A stretch of DNA of 64,000 nucleotides from JANXVR01 sp034667405 (GCA_034667405.1 JAXDJX010000007.1:1-64000), one strand, 5' to 3'. Positions 7,035 to 16,308 are shown, counted from the stretch's first letter. Notes: generated by a model from the sequence alone, not told the origin. Program-made: numbers and translations.

Positions 7035-9623
7035 TCAGGGAGACGACTCGAACGTGAGCCCATCCGGGCCCACGTCCACCGTCACGGTGGCGCCGTCACG
7101 GAGTTCACCCGCAAGGAGCTTCAGCGCCAAGGGATCTTGGATCTCGCGCTGGATCAACCGCTTGAGCGGCCTGGCTCCGAACGCGGGATCGTAGCCTGAC
7201 TCAGCCAGGTGGTCGACCGCCGTCTCGGCCAGCTCGATCGTGAGGTTCCGCGCGGCGAGGCGCTGCCGAAGCGCCCTGAGCTGGATATCCACGATGGCGC
7301 GGATCTGCTCCCGACGCAGCGGCTCGAACACGATGATCTCGTCAACCCGATTGACGAACTCCGGACGGAAATAGGCTCGCACGTCGGCCAGAACGGCTTC
7401 CCGGCGCTTCTCCGGATCCGTGGTGGGGTCGGAGAACACTGACGAACCCAGGTTCGACGTCATGATGACGATCGTGTTGCGGAAGTCGACCGTGCGACCT
7501 TGGCCGTCGGTGAGACGTCCGTCGTCCAGGAGCTGGAGCAGGATGTTGAAGACATCGCCGTGCGCCTTCTCCATCTCATCGAGGAGGATCACGCTGTACG
7601 GGCGCCGGCGAACCGCCTCCGTGAGTTGTCCACCTTCCTCGTAGCCGACGTAGCCGGGAGGCGCGCCCATGAGCCGCGCTACCGCATGCCGCTCCTGGTA
7701 TTCGCTCATGTCGATCCGTACCACGGCCCGTTCATCGTCGAACAGGTACTCGGCGAGCGCCTTGGCCAGCTCGGTCTTCCCCACGCCGGTCGGACCCAGG
7801 AAGAGGAACGAACCGATGGGTCGGTCCGGGTCGGAGAGTCCCGCCCGGCTCCGACGGATCGCGTTCGCCACCGCCGTGACGGCTTCGTCCTGTCCCACGA
7901 CACGTTCGTGGAGCGCAGCCTCGAGATGAACCAGCTTCTGCATCTCGCCTTCCATCAGGCGGCTCACGGGGATGCCCGTCCACTTCGCGACGACCTGGGC
8001 GACATCCTCTTCCGTCACCTCCTCGTTGAGCATCTTGCGCTCGGTCTGAAGTTCGGCGAGGGCGGCATTCTCCGTCTCAAGGTCGCGTTCCAGTTGGACG
8101 AGCGTCCCGTACCGAAGCTCAGCCGCCTTCTCCAGATCGCCGTCCCGCTCGGCACGATCGGCCGTCCCACGCGTCTCTTCGATCTTCGCCTTCAGCTGCC
8201 TGAGGCGATCGATCCGCTCCTTCTCCTGCATCCAGTGTGCCCGCATGGAGGCGCTGGATTCCTCGAGGTCGGCCAGCTGGCTCTCCAGCTTGGCCAGCCG
8301 ATCCTTGGAGGCCTGATCGGATTCCTTGGCAAGCGCGGCCTTCTCGATCTCCAGCTGCCGGATCTTGCGTTCGACCTCGTCGATCTCCAGCGGCATGGAG
8401 TCGATCTCGATCCGCAGTCGGCTGGCGCTCTCGTCGATGAGGTCGATCGCCTTGTCGGGAAGGAACCGTCCGGTCACGTACCGGTCGGACAGCACGGCCG
8501 CAGCAACCAAGGCAGGATCTTGGATCCGAACACCGTGATGCACCTCGTAGCGTTCCTTCAAGCCGCGCAGGATCCCGATGGTGCCCTCGACGCTCGGCTC
8601 TTCAACCAGGACGGGCTGGAACCTCCGTTCCAACGCCGGGTCCTTCTCGATGTGCGTGCGGTATTCATCCAACGTGGTGGCGCCGATCGCCCGGAGTTCA
8701 CCTCGGGCGAGCATCGGCTTCAGCATGTTTCCGGCGTCCATCGAGCCCTCGGCTGCGCCCGCTCCCACGATGGTGTGGAGTTCGTCGATGAAGGTGATGA
8801 TCTCGCCGTCGGAGTCGGCGATCTCTTTGAGGACTGCCTTCAGGCGCTCCTCGAACTCCCCGCGGTACTTGGCTCCGGCCACCATGGCGCCGAAGTCCAA
8901 GGCGATCAGACGCTTGTGCTTGAGGCCCTCGGGCACATCGCCATCGACGATCCGAAGGGCCAGCCCTTCGACGATGGCGGTCTTTCCGACGCCGGGCTCC
9001 CCGATCAGGACCGGGTTGTTCTTGGTTCGGCGGGACAGGACCTGGATGACCCTCCGCACCTCTTCGTCTCGGCCGATGACCGGGTCGAGCTTGCCGTTGC
9101 GGGCGGACTCCGCCAGGTCCCTGCCGTACTTCTCGAGGACCTGGAGCTTCTCCTCCGGGTTCGGGTCGGTAACGCGTCGACGCCCGCGCACGTCCGCGAG
9201 CGCTACCAGCACGCCGCCGTGAGTGAGACCGGCGTCTTGGAGGATGCGACCCGCGCGGCTGTCCGCGTCAGACAGCATGGCGAGGATCAGGTGCTCCGTT
9301 GAGACGTATTCATCGGTCAACGCCTCGGCCTCTTTCCCGGCCGATCCCAACAGGCGCGACGTCGCCGGAGACAGCCGTGGATCCACGTCCGCGCCCGTGT
9401 AGACCTTGGGGATGCGTTCGAGGGCGGCCTCGGTCTTCGACCGGATGGCACCGGGGGTCACGTTCAGCTGGTCGAGCAGTGGGTAGATGATCCCGTCGGG
9501 GTCACCAAGCAGCGCCATCAGGACGTGTTCGGGTTCGATGCTCTGGTGGTTGCGGGCGGTGGCCTGGGCATGGGCTTCCTGCAGGGCCGCCTGAGACTTC
9601 ACGGTGAGTTTGTTCGGATCCAT
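7035..9623 (-). CDS. clpB: ATP-dependent chaperone ClpB
   Basis: The 862-aa Hsp100 disaggregase, which with DnaK/DnaJ/GrpE pulls proteins out of aggregates in the cytoplasm. It has an N-terminal Clp_N repeat domain (about 1-145), NBD1 with Walker A GEPGVGKTAIVEG near residue 205, a coiled-coil middle domain (about 400-525), NBD2 with GPTGVGKTELAKAL near 605, and a D2-small C-terminal domain. Length is normal for ClpB and the M-domain distinguishes it from ClpC/ClpA. The ATG at 9623 is one base after the GNAT stop (TGA-T-ATG). Linkage to dnaK and hspR points to HspR control. Confidence 0.98.
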   Translation of the reverse strand: MDPNKLTVKSQAALQEAHAQATARNHQSIEPEHVLMALLGDPDGIIYPLLDQLNVTPGAIRSKTEAALERIPKVYTGADVDPRLSPATSRLLGSAGKEAEALTDEYVSTEHLILAMLSDADSRAGRILQDAGLTHGGVLVALADVRGRRRVTDPNPEEKLQVLEKYGRDLAESARNGKLDPVIGRDEEVRRVIQVLSRRTKNNPVLIGEPGVGKTAIVEGLALRIVDGDVPEGLKHKRLIALDFGAMVAGAKYRGEFEERLKAVLKEIADSDGEIITFIDELHTIVGAGAAEGSMDAGNMLKPMLARGELRAIGATTLDEYRTHIEKDPALERRFQPVLVEEPSVEGTIGILRGLKERYEVHHGVRIQDPALVAAAVLSDRYVTGRFLPDKAIDLIDESASRLRIEIDSMPLEIDEVERKIRQLEIEKAALAKESDQASKDRLAKLESQLADLEESSASMRAHWMQEKERIDRLRQLKAKIEETRGTADRAERDGDLEKAAELRYGTLVQLERDLETENAALAELQTERKMLNEEVTEEDVAQVVAKWTGIPVSRLMEGEMQKLVHLEAALHERVVGQDEAVTAVANAIRRSRAGLSDPDRPIGSFLFLGPTGVGKTELAKALAEYLFDDERAVVRIDMSEYQERHAVARLMGAPPGYVGYEEGGQLTEAVRRRPYSVILLDEMEKAHGDVFNILLQLLDDGRLTDGQGRTVDFRNTIVIMTSNLGSSVFSDPTTDPEKRREAVLADVRAYFRPEFVNRVDEIIVFEPLRREQIRAIVDIQLRALRQRLAARNLTIELAETAVDHLAESGYDPAFGARPLKRLIQREIQDPLALKLLAGELRDGATVTVDVGPDGLTFESSP

Positions 9624-9624
9624 A

Positions 9625-10149
9625 TCAGCCGACCCCCTCGTGATCTCGCTTCGTCATCCCGTACATCGCGTAGTCGGCGGAGGGCTCCTCCTCCTTCGGT
9701 GGCCAGAACCCTCGGAGCACACCCTCGAACGCGAAGCCGGCGGCTTCGGCCGCACGCCGCATCGCCGTATTGCCGACATCGGTGGTGAGCTGCACTCGGT
9801 GTGCATGCTCCTGATCGAAGAGCTGCGTCGTCATGAGGGCCAGCGCCTCCCTGCCGATGCCCTGGCCCTTGTCGGCGTCGTCGAACAATGAGATCCCGAT
9901 CTCGAAGAGGCTCGTGAGATAGGGATCCGGGCGTCCCTGGATGTCCCCGACCAGCCTGCCGTCGACCTCGATCGCGAACTCCACCGCCGGGAACGGCGTG
10001 TCACCGCGCAGCCGATCCTTGAGGCGCCGCAGGACGTCCGCCTCGGATTCCCCCTGCTTCGCCCATTGCATGGATGCATGCGCCACTCGCGGGAGATCGG
10101 CCTCGACGATCGGCCGAAGGAGCACTCGCGCTCCGGCGATCTTCCTCAT
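9625..10149 (-). CDS. GNAT family N-acetyltransferase (RimJ/RimL type)
   Basis: 174 aa. It starts MRKIAGARVLLRPIVEADLP, the usual beta-1/alpha-1 of RimJ/RimL-like Acetyltransf_3 proteins, and has the acetyl-CoA binding segment DKGQGIGREALALM (Q/RxxGxG/A). It probably transfers acetyl from acetyl-CoA to a protein N terminus or small amine. The ATG overlaps the hspR stop (ATGA) and the gene directly precedes clpB, so it is embedded in the heat-shock operon. That location is unusual and its substrate is unknown. Confidence 0.9.
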   Translation of the reverse strand: MRKIAGARVLLRPIVEADLPRVAHASMQWAKQGESEADVLRRLKDRLRGDTPFPAVEFAIEVDGRLVGDIQGRPDPYLTSLFEIGISLFDDADKGQGIGREALALMTTQLFDQEHAHRVQLTTDVGNTAMRRAAEAAGFAFEGVLRGFWPPKEEEPSADYAMYGMTKRDHEGVG

Positions 10150-10571
10150 CGGTCGCTCTCCATCTCCCATGGCGGAAGGAACACGCTGCCGAGCGGCACG
10201 ATCTGCGCGCCGTTCTCACGCACACTGCTGCGACGGGCAGCACGGCGTGAGAGGCGTAGCTGACGTTCGAGTTCGTCGGCCCGAAGGCGTGCCGCATCCA
10301 ACTGCGCACGCATCTCGATGATCATCTTCACCCCGGCCAGGTTGATCCCCTCGTCTTGACTCAGCGTCTGGATCTGCCGGAGCAGTTCGATGTCTCGATC
10401 CGAATAGCGGCGGGTGTTGCCCGCGGTTCGATGCGGCTGAACCAGACCCTTGCGCTCGTAGATGCGGAGGGTCTGCGGGTGCATCCCGGCGAGTTCTGCC
10501 GCGACGCTGATGATGTAGACGGCCCGTTCATCACGCCTTCGCTCGGCGCCGTCGCGTTCGATATCCGCCAT
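10146..10571 (-). CDS. hspR: Heat-shock repressor HspR (MerR family)
   Basis: A 141-aa MerR-type DNA-binding protein. The helix-turn-helix region is ISVAAELAGMHPQTLRIYER, followed by GLVQPHRTAGNTRRYSDRDI, typical of actinobacterial HspR, which represses the dnaK operon with DnaK as corepressor. It is placed directly after dnaJ as in Streptomyces and mycobacteria. ATG at 10571 has GGGAG about 8 nt upstream; an in-frame TTG at 10586 is less likely. The C-terminal part is a predicted helix rich in Arg. Confidence 0.95.
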   Translation of the reverse strand: MADIERDGAERRRDERAVYIISVAAELAGMHPQTLRIYERKGLVQPHRTAGNTRRYSDRDIELLRQIQTLSQDEGINLAGVKMIIEMRAQLDAARLRADELERQLRLSRRAARRSSVRENGAQIVPLGSVFLPPWEMESDR

Positions 10572-10582
10572 CGTGAACTCCC

Positions 10583-11716
10583 TCAATCCACCCCGAGCTT
10601 GGCCCGAGGTGACTCCTTCTGAACATCCTTGAGTTCCTGCAGCAACTTCTTCTCTTCGCGACTCAGCTTGTGCGGCACATCGACGACCACGGTGGCAAGG
10701 ATGTCGCCGTTGCCGTTCTTGGTCGGAACGCCTTTGCCTTTGACGCGGAAGGTCTTACCGGTAGGCGTTCCCGCAGGGACCTTGAGCGTGACCGGGCCGT
10801 TCAGCGTCGGCACCTGGACCGGTCCACCCAACGCCGCTTCCGCGTACGAGACGGGAAGATCGACGGTCAGGTTGTCGCCCTTCCTGCCGAACAGTCGATG
10901 CGGTGCAACGTGCACGCGGACGTAGAGGTCTCCCGCCGGAGCGCCGGCGGGGCCCGGTTCACCGCGGCGCGCAAGTTTGATCCGTGCTCCGTCCTTCACG
11001 CCTGCCGGGATCTTCACCTGCAGGGTTCGCGTCCTGCGTTCGGATCCTTCGCCGTTGCATTTCGGACATGGGTGCTCCACCATCCGCCCGGTTCCCTGAC
11101 AGCGGGGACAGGTCTGCGCCATCTGGAAGAGGCCCTGGTTGACCGCCACCTGCCCGGCGCCACCGCACTGTGTGCACGTCACCGGACGTGTTCCGGGAGC
11201 CGCGCCGGATCCCCTGCACATGCTGCACGGCGCGCGGCCGTGCAACTTCACGGTCGCCGTGGTTCCACTCATCGCTTCCTCGAAGGAGATCCGAACGTCC
11301 GTTTCCAGATCGGCTCCGCGGCGTGGTTGCGAGCGGCCGGCTCCGCGGCGCGCGCCTCCGAACATGCCGCCGAGTAGATCGCCCAGGTCAACTTCTTGAT
11401 ACCCCCCGAACCCCCCGCCCGGGTACCCACCGACGCCGCCTGCGCCCGGCGCGCCCGTGCCGAAGCCGGCAGCCCCCATCTCGCGCGCGTGGTCGTACTG
11501 CTTCCGCTTGTCCTCGTCGCCGACCACGTCGTAGGCGGCCGAGATCTCCTTGAACCGCTCTTCTGCGTCGTTGTTGCCGGGGTTCGCATCGGGATGGAAC
11601 TGCTGGGCGAGTTTGCGGTAGGCCTTCTTGACGTCTGCCCCGGAGGCGTTCTTGGGCACGCCGAGGACGGCGTAGTAGTCCTTGTCGAACCACTCCCTGC
11701 GGATCTCCTCAGCCAC
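10583..11716 (-). CDS. dnaJ: Molecular chaperone DnaJ
   Basis: The 377-aa type I Hsp40 co-chaperone that loads substrates onto DnaK and triggers its ATPase. Visible are the J domain with HPD (RKLAQQFHPDANPGN), a Gly-rich stretch (about 88-125), four zinc repeats (CSMCRGSG, CTQCGGAG, CPRCQGTG, CPKCNGEG) and the C-terminal substrate-binding beta domains. GTG at 11716 has a GGAGGTGACAGG ribosome site. It lies 16 bp after grpE. Confidence 0.98.
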   Translation of the reverse strand: MAEEIRREWFDKDYYAVLGVPKNASGADVKKAYRKLAQQFHPDANPGNNDAEERFKEISAAYDVVGDEDKRKQYDHAREMGAAGFGTGAPGAGGVGGYPGGGFGGYQEVDLGDLLGGMFGGARRGAGRSQPRRGADLETDVRISFEEAMSGTTATVKLHGRAPCSMCRGSGAAPGTRPVTCTQCGGAGQVAVNQGLFQMAQTCPRCQGTGRMVEHPCPKCNGEGSERRTRTLQVKIPAGVKDGARIKLARRGEPGPAGAPAGDLYVRVHVAPHRLFGRKGDNLTVDLPVSYAEAALGGPVQVPTLNGPVTLKVPAGTPTGKTFRVKGKGVPTKNGNGDILATVVVDVPHKLSREEKKLLQELKDVQKESPRAKLGVD

Positions 11717-11732
11717 GCCCTGTCACCTCCTG

Positions 11733-12335
11733 TCAGTCGCGTTCGACGCGCACGCCCGCCGGACGAAGCACTCGGCCCTTCAACGTGTAACCGGGCCGGA
11801 GCACGTCGGCCACCATCGGGTCGCCGTCGCCGTCGCCGGTTTGCATCAATGCCTCGTGTTGCTCGGGGTCGAATGGCTTGCCCTGCACCTCCATCCGTTC
11901 CAGGCCCTCCGCCTTCAGCGCATCGGTGAACTTCGAATACACGAGTTCCACGCCGTGAAGGAACCGGTCCAGGTCCGGCTTCTCTGCGGCCGCCATCAGA
12001 GCGAGGTCGAAATCATCCAGCACCTCCAGCAGCCTCATCAGCACCGGAGCCGCACCCAGTTCGCGGGCTTCCTGCAGTTCGCGCTGCACGCGCTTGCGGT
12101 AGTTGTCGAACTCGGCCTGAAGTCGCCGGAGGTGATCCAGGTACTCCTTGGCCTCGGTTCGAGCGGAGTCGACGTCCGAGGCCGGCGGGGCTTCCTTCCT
12201 CTCCGACTCCGTTTCCGCGCTCGGCGTGCCGGGCTCCTGGTGGGAACCCGGCACGCTCTCCTGCGCGGCGTTGGCGAAGCGGCGCTTGTCCGTTATCCGC
12301 AGGCGCGGTTCTTCCTGCGGCTCCCGCGGTGTCAC
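11733..12335 (-). CDS. grpE: Nucleotide exchange factor GrpE
   Basis: 200 aa. An acidic, poorly ordered N terminus is followed by the coiled coil EAKEYLDHLRRLQAEFDNYR and the GrpE C-terminal beta domain with RPGYTLKGRVLRPAGV. It releases ADP from DnaK during the chaperone cycle. The GTG start overlaps the dnaK stop (GTGA), so translation is coupled. Confidence 0.97.
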   Translation of the reverse strand: MTPREPQEEPRLRITDKRRFANAAQESVPGSHQEPGTPSAETESERKEAPPASDVDSARTEAKEYLDHLRRLQAEFDNYRKRVQRELQEARELGAAPVLMRLLEVLDDFDLALMAAAEKPDLDRFLHGVELVYSKFTDALKAEGLERMEVQGKPFDPEQHEALMQTGDGDGDPMVADVLRPGYTLKGRVLRPAGVRVERD

Positions 12336-14185
12336 TGGTCGTCACCTTCCTCGACGATCTCGCCCTCGACCACGTCGTCATCCGACTCAGCGGTCTGATC
12401 TGCGTCATCGCCGGGGGCGGCCTGTTCCGCTTGGGCCTGCTGATGCATGGCTCCGCCGATCCGCTCGAACACCTTCATCACGGTCTCGTGCGCACCACGC
12501 AGCTTGTCGGCGTCGGCCTCTTGATCGGCGAGGACCTCTTTGAGTTCGGCGTTGACCTTCTGCAGTTCCTCGCGATCGGCCTCAGGGACCTTGTCTCCCC
12601 ACTCACCCAGGGACTTCTCCACCGTGTAGGTGAGCTGGTCGGCCTGGTTGCGTGCTTCGGCGGACTCGCGGCGCTTGTGGTCCTCGGCTGCGAACGCCTC
12701 GGCCTCCTTCACCATGCGATCGATCTCATCCTTCGAGAGTGCAGTGCCCCCGGTGATGGTCATGGCCTGTTCCTTGCCGGTTGCCAGGTCCTTGGCGTTC
12801 ACGTTTACGATGCCGTTCGCGTCGATGTCGAAGCTGACCTCGATCTGCGGAACGCCACGGGGCGCCGGCGGGATACCCACCAGCTTGAACCGGCCGAGTG
12901 ACTTCACGCCCGGGCTCATGACCGTCTCCCCTTCGCCTTGAAGGATGTTGATCTCCACCTCGGTCTGACTGTCGGCGGCGGTCGTGAACGTCTCCGACTT
13001 CTTCGTTGGGATGGTGGTGTTGCGTTCGATCATCCGCTGCACGATGCCGCCGAGCGTTTCGACGCCCAGGGACAGAGGTGTGACATCCAACAGGAGGATG
13101 TCTTTGACATCGCCCTTGAGGACACCGGCCTGCACGCTGGCACCGATGGCAACCACCTCATCGGGGTTCACACCCTTGTGCGGCTCTTTGCCATCGGTCA
13201 GGGACTTGACGAGTTCCTGGATCATCGGCATCCGCGTCGAACCACCGACCAGGATCACGTGGTCGATCTCGGCCGAGGGCTTGCCCCAGTCCTTGATCGC
13301 CTGCTCGAACGGTGTCTTGCAGCGCTGCACCAGATCCTCGGTCATCCGTTCGAACTCACCCCGGGTGACCTTGATGTCCATGTGGAGCGGGCCGTCGGCG
13401 GTGGCCGTGATGAACGGAAGGTTGACGGTGGTCTCCAGGACCTGGCTGAGCTCGATCTTCGCCTTCTCGGCCGCTTCCTGCAGTCGCTGGAGCGCCATCT
13501 TGTCGGTGGAGAGGTCGACGCCGTGAGCGTTCTTGAACGCCTTCACCAGGTGATCTATGACGCGTTGATCCCAGTCGTCGCCACCGAGCTGGGTGTCGCC
13601 GTGCGTCGCTTTGACCTCGAACACTCCCTCACCGATCTCCAAGAGCGAGACGTCGAACGTCCCACCGCCGAGGTCGAACACCAGGATCGTCTGATCGGTC
13701 CCCTGCTTGTCCAGCCCGTAGGCCAGAGCCGCAGCGGTGGGTTCGTTGATGATGCGGAGCACTTCGAGGCCCGCGATGGCGCCGGCCTCCTTCGTGGCCT
13801 GGCGCTGGGCGTCGTCGAAGTAGGCGGGAACGGTGATCACCGCTTGGGTCACCGTGTCGCCCAGGTAGGCCTCGGCGTCACGCTTGAGTTTGGTCAGGAT
13901 CTGCGAACTCACCTCTTGGGCGGTCCAGCCCTTGCCGTCGACATCAAGGGACCAAGACTTGTCGCCCATGTGACGCTTGACCGAACGGACGGTTCGGTCG
14001 GGGTTGGTGATCGCCTGGCGCTTCGCGACCTCGCCGACCAGGATCTCGTTGTTCTTCGAGAATCCCACGACCGACGGGGTGGTGCGGGCGCCTTCAGAGT
14101 TCGGGATGACCACGGGCTCGCCCGCCTCCAGAACGGCGACCACGGAGTTCGTGGTTCCCAGGTCGATACCTACTGCACGTGCCAT
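12332..14185 (-). CDS. dnaK: Molecular chaperone DnaK (Hsp70)
   Basis: 617 aa. The N-terminal ATPase domain begins AVGIDLGTTNSVVAVLE and carries phosphate-2 and adenosine motifs (VFDLGGGTFDVSLLEIG, VILVGGSTRMPMIQ). The linker DILLLDVTPLSLGVETLGG leads to the substrate-binding domain and a helical lid with an acidic tail ending EGEIVEEGDDQ. It is the first gene of the heat-shock series, with a candidate sigma70 promoter about 45 bp upstream. It is divergent from the HdrD-like gene. Confidence 0.99.
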   Translation of the reverse strand: MARAVGIDLGTTNSVVAVLEAGEPVVIPNSEGARTTPSVVGFSKNNEILVGEVAKRQAITNPDRTVRSVKRHMGDKSWSLDVDGKGWTAQEVSSQILTKLKRDAEAYLGDTVTQAVITVPAYFDDAQRQATKEAGAIAGLEVLRIINEPTAAALAYGLDKQGTDQTILVFDLGGGTFDVSLLEIGEGVFEVKATHGDTQLGGDDWDQRVIDHLVKAFKNAHGVDLSTDKMALQRLQEAAEKAKIELSQVLETTVNLPFITATADGPLHMDIKVTRGEFERMTEDLVQRCKTPFEQAIKDWGKPSAEIDHVILVGGSTRMPMIQELVKSLTDGKEPHKGVNPDEVVAIGASVQAGVLKGDVKDILLLDVTPLSLGVETLGGIVQRMIERNTTIPTKKSETFTTAADSQTEVEINILQGEGETVMSPGVKSLGRFKLVGIPPAPRGVPQIEVSFDIDANGIVNVNAKDLATGKEQAMTITGGTALSKDEIDRMVKEAEAFAAEDHKRRESAEARNQADQLTYTVEKSLGEWGDKVPEADREELQKVNAELKEVLADQEADADKLRGAHETVMKVFERIGGAMHQQAQAEQAAPGDDADQTAESDDDVVEGEIVEEGDDQ

Positions 14186-14226
14186 GTCTGCCTCCTTGAG
14201 GAACTGGGACTGTTGAGCGTCTATGT

Positions 14227-14255
14227 AAAGTAGAACCTGAGTCGGGTAGTGTCAT
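14227..14255 (-). promoter_or_regulatory. Candidate dnaK promoter with partial HAIR element
   Basis: On the minus strand, ATGACA (14255-14250) and TACTTT (14232-14227) are separated by exactly 17 bp and lie 42 bp before the dnaK ATG. The spacer holds ACTCAGG, which resembles one arm of the HspR operator HAIR (CTTGAGT-N7-ACTCAAG); the other arm, TATGACA, is poorly conserved and overlaps the -35 box. HspR control is therefore plausible by position, but the operator would be degenerate. Confidence 0.55.
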
Positions 14256-14306
14256 ATTCCTCTCTGAACGTGACCGGCTGATATACCTGCCGAGCGCTTG
14301 AGGGCC

Positions 14307-14322
14307 TACACTGCGCGACGTG
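14307..14322 (+). promoter_or_regulatory. Leaderless -10 box for HdrD-like gene
   Basis: TACACT at 14307-14312 is followed by 7 nt and then the GTG start codon at 14320. No Shine-Dalgarno sequence can fit, so the transcript should begin at or next to the start codon. Confidence 0.6.
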
Positions 14323-16308
14323 ATCGGGAGAGCCATCATCCTCTTCGTTTCCCTCGGCTGCGCCGGGGGCCTGTTCGCACGCCGGGCTCGCCTGCTGGTT
14401 CGCATGAACCGGCTGGGCCGGCCCGTCGACCGGTCGGGAGATACCGGACGCCGCATGGCCCGCGAAGGCGCGGAGGTGCTCGGTCAACGGAAGCTCTTCC
14501 AACGGCTGGTGCCCGGAACCATGCACGCCCTCATCTTCTGGGGCTTCCTGATCCTGCTGACGACGATCATCGAAGCCATGGGGCAGATGGTGAGCCCCAC
14601 GTTCGCGCTTCCATTGATCGGGCAGGCGCAGTGGCTGGGCCTCCTGCAGGACATCTTCGCCTCGGGCGTGCTAGTGGGGATCTGCCTCGCGGCGTGGATC
14701 CGGCTCGTGCAGCGGCCCGAGCGGTTCGTGGGTAGCCACACGCGCGAGGCGTTCACGATCCTCAGCCTCATCACCTGGATCATCCTCACCTTGTTCATGC
14801 TCAAGGGCGCGAGGATCGCCGATGGACTTCAACCGGACACGTGGTGGACGCCCGTCTCGGCGGTGGCGTCCCACCTCTTCACCTGGATGTCGCCGGGTGC
14901 GGTTCGTTCGTCGGTCTGGTTCTTCCTGGTCGCGCACCTCGCGCTCGTGCTCGGGTTCATGGTCTACCTCGGCTACTCCAAGCACCTGCACATCGTCACG
15001 AGCGCCCTCAACGTCTGGTTCTCCTCGACGAACGCACGGGGCGCGCTCACGCCGTTGAAGATCGAGATGGAGGCGCTCGAGGCGGGAACGCAGTCGCTGG
15101 GTGCCGAAACCATCACCGACCTTTCGCGGAAGGAACTGCTGGACCTGTATGCCTGCACCGAATGTGGACGCTGCCAGAGCGTCTGCCCCGCATGGAATAC
15201 CGGGAAGCCGTTGAGCCCGAAACTCCTCGTGATGAACCTACGCGACCATCTCTTCGAGATCGGACCGGATCTGGTCGCGGCCGCTCAGCGTGGCGAAACC
15301 GTGGAGGGCGTTGCGTTGGTACCCGACGTGATCGATGACGACGTGGTCTGGTCGTGCACCACTTGCGGCGCTTGCGTGCAGGAGTGCCCGGTTGATATCG
15401 AGCACATCGACACCATCGTCGATCTCCGGCGTTCCCTGGTGATGGGCGAATCGCGGTTCCCGGCAGAAGCCGGTCCGCTCATGCGCAACCTGGAGAACGC
15501 GTCGAACCCGTGGGGCATCCCGCAGGCGCAGCGGACGGATTGGGCGGAGGGATTGGACGTGCCGATCGTGAGTGGCGACGCTCCCGAGTACCTCTACTGG
15601 GTCGGCTGCGCGGGCTCGTTCGACGAACGGGCGCGGAAGGTGGCCAGGGCGGTGGCCGAGCTCCTCACCATCGCCGGGGTTGACTACGCCATCTTGGGAC
15701 CGCAGGAATCCTGCACGGGCGACCCGGCGCGGCGGATGGGCAACGAATTCCTCTTCCAGACCCTGGCCGAGCAGAACGTGGAAACCCTGAACGCCGCGAA
15801 CGTCGAGAAGGTGATCACGAACTGCCCCCACTGCTTCAACACCCTCCGGAACGAATACCCGGAGTACGGGGGGACCTACGAGGTCATCCACCATTCGGAG
15901 CTGCTGGCGGACCTGGTTCGCTCCGGGCGTATCACGCCGAGCGTGCCGGTCGAGGCGCTGACCACCTATCACGACCCTTGCTATCTGGGTCGCCACAACC
16001 AGGTCTACGACGCCCCTCGAGATGTCCTGGATGCCATCCCCGGGACGACCACCGTCGAGATGCCCCGCTGCAATAAGAACGGTTTCTGTTGCGGCGCAGG
16101 GGGTTCTCGGATGTGGATGGAGGAGAAGATCGGCAAGCGGATCAACGTCGAACGGATGGATGAGGCCGCTTCGACGGGTGCGGATACGGTGGCCGTCGCC
16201 TGTCCGTACTGCGTGATCATGCTGGATGACGGGGCGAAGGCGCGCGGCGACGGCACCAACGTGCTGGATATCGCACAGATCGTCCGCGCCTCCCTGCCAC
16301 AGGGCTGA
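14320..16308 (+). CDS. Membrane (Fe-S)-binding oxidoreductase, HdrD/GlpC-like
   Basis: 662 aa. The first 240 or so residues hold about five hydrophobic segments resembling a nitrate-reductase gamma/HdrE-like heme membrane domain. Two [4Fe-4S] ferredoxin motifs follow, CTECGRCQSVCP (from residue 279) and CTTCGACVQECP (from 346). Then come two CCG (cysteine-rich) domains with ESCTGDPARR, NCPHCFNTL, YHDPCYLGRH and GFCCGAGGS. Proteins of this plan pass electrons between a dehydrogenase such as an ETF or acyl-CoA system and the menaquinone pool; that role is inferred. It starts at GTG 14320 right after a TACACT box, and is divergent from dnaK. Confidence 0.9.
   Translation: MIGRAIILFVSLGCAGGLFARRARLLVRMNRLGRPVDRSGDTGRRMAREGAEVLGQRKLFQRLVPGTMHALIFWGFLILLTTIIEAMGQMVSPTFALPLIGQAQWLGLLQDIFASGVLVGICLAAWIRLVQRPERFVGSHTREAFTILSLITWIILTLFMLKGARIADGLQPDTWWTPVSAVASHLFTWMSPGAVRSSVWFFLVAHLALVLGFMVYLGYSKHLHIVTSALNVWFSSTNARGALTPLKIEMEALEAGTQSLGAETITDLSRKELLDLYACTECGRCQSVCPAWNTGKPLSPKLLVMNLRDHLFEIGPDLVAAAQRGETVEGVALVPDVIDDDVVWSCTTCGACVQECPVDIEHIDTIVDLRRSLVMGESRFPAEAGPLMRNLENASNPWGIPQAQRTDWAEGLDVPIVSGDAPEYLYWVGCAGSFDERARKVARAVAELLTIAGVDYAILGPQESCTGDPARRMGNEFLFQTLAEQNVETLNAANVEKVITNCPHCFNTLRNEYPEYGGTYEVIHHSELLADLVRSGRITPSVPVEALTTYHDPCYLGRHNQVYDAPRDVLDAIPGTTTVEMPRCNKNGFCCGAGGSRMWMEEKIGKRINVERMDEAASTGADTVAVACPYCVIMLDDGAKARGDGTNVLDIAQIVRASLPQG

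Noticed and set aside
7500..9302. A 600-codon open frame opposite clpB
   Set aside because: It is the antisense shadow of a highly conserved gene in high-GC DNA, with no family-like motifs.
12938..14233. A 431-codon open frame opposite dnaK
   Set aside because: Antisense to conserved dnaK; composition follows the codon bias of the opposite strand.
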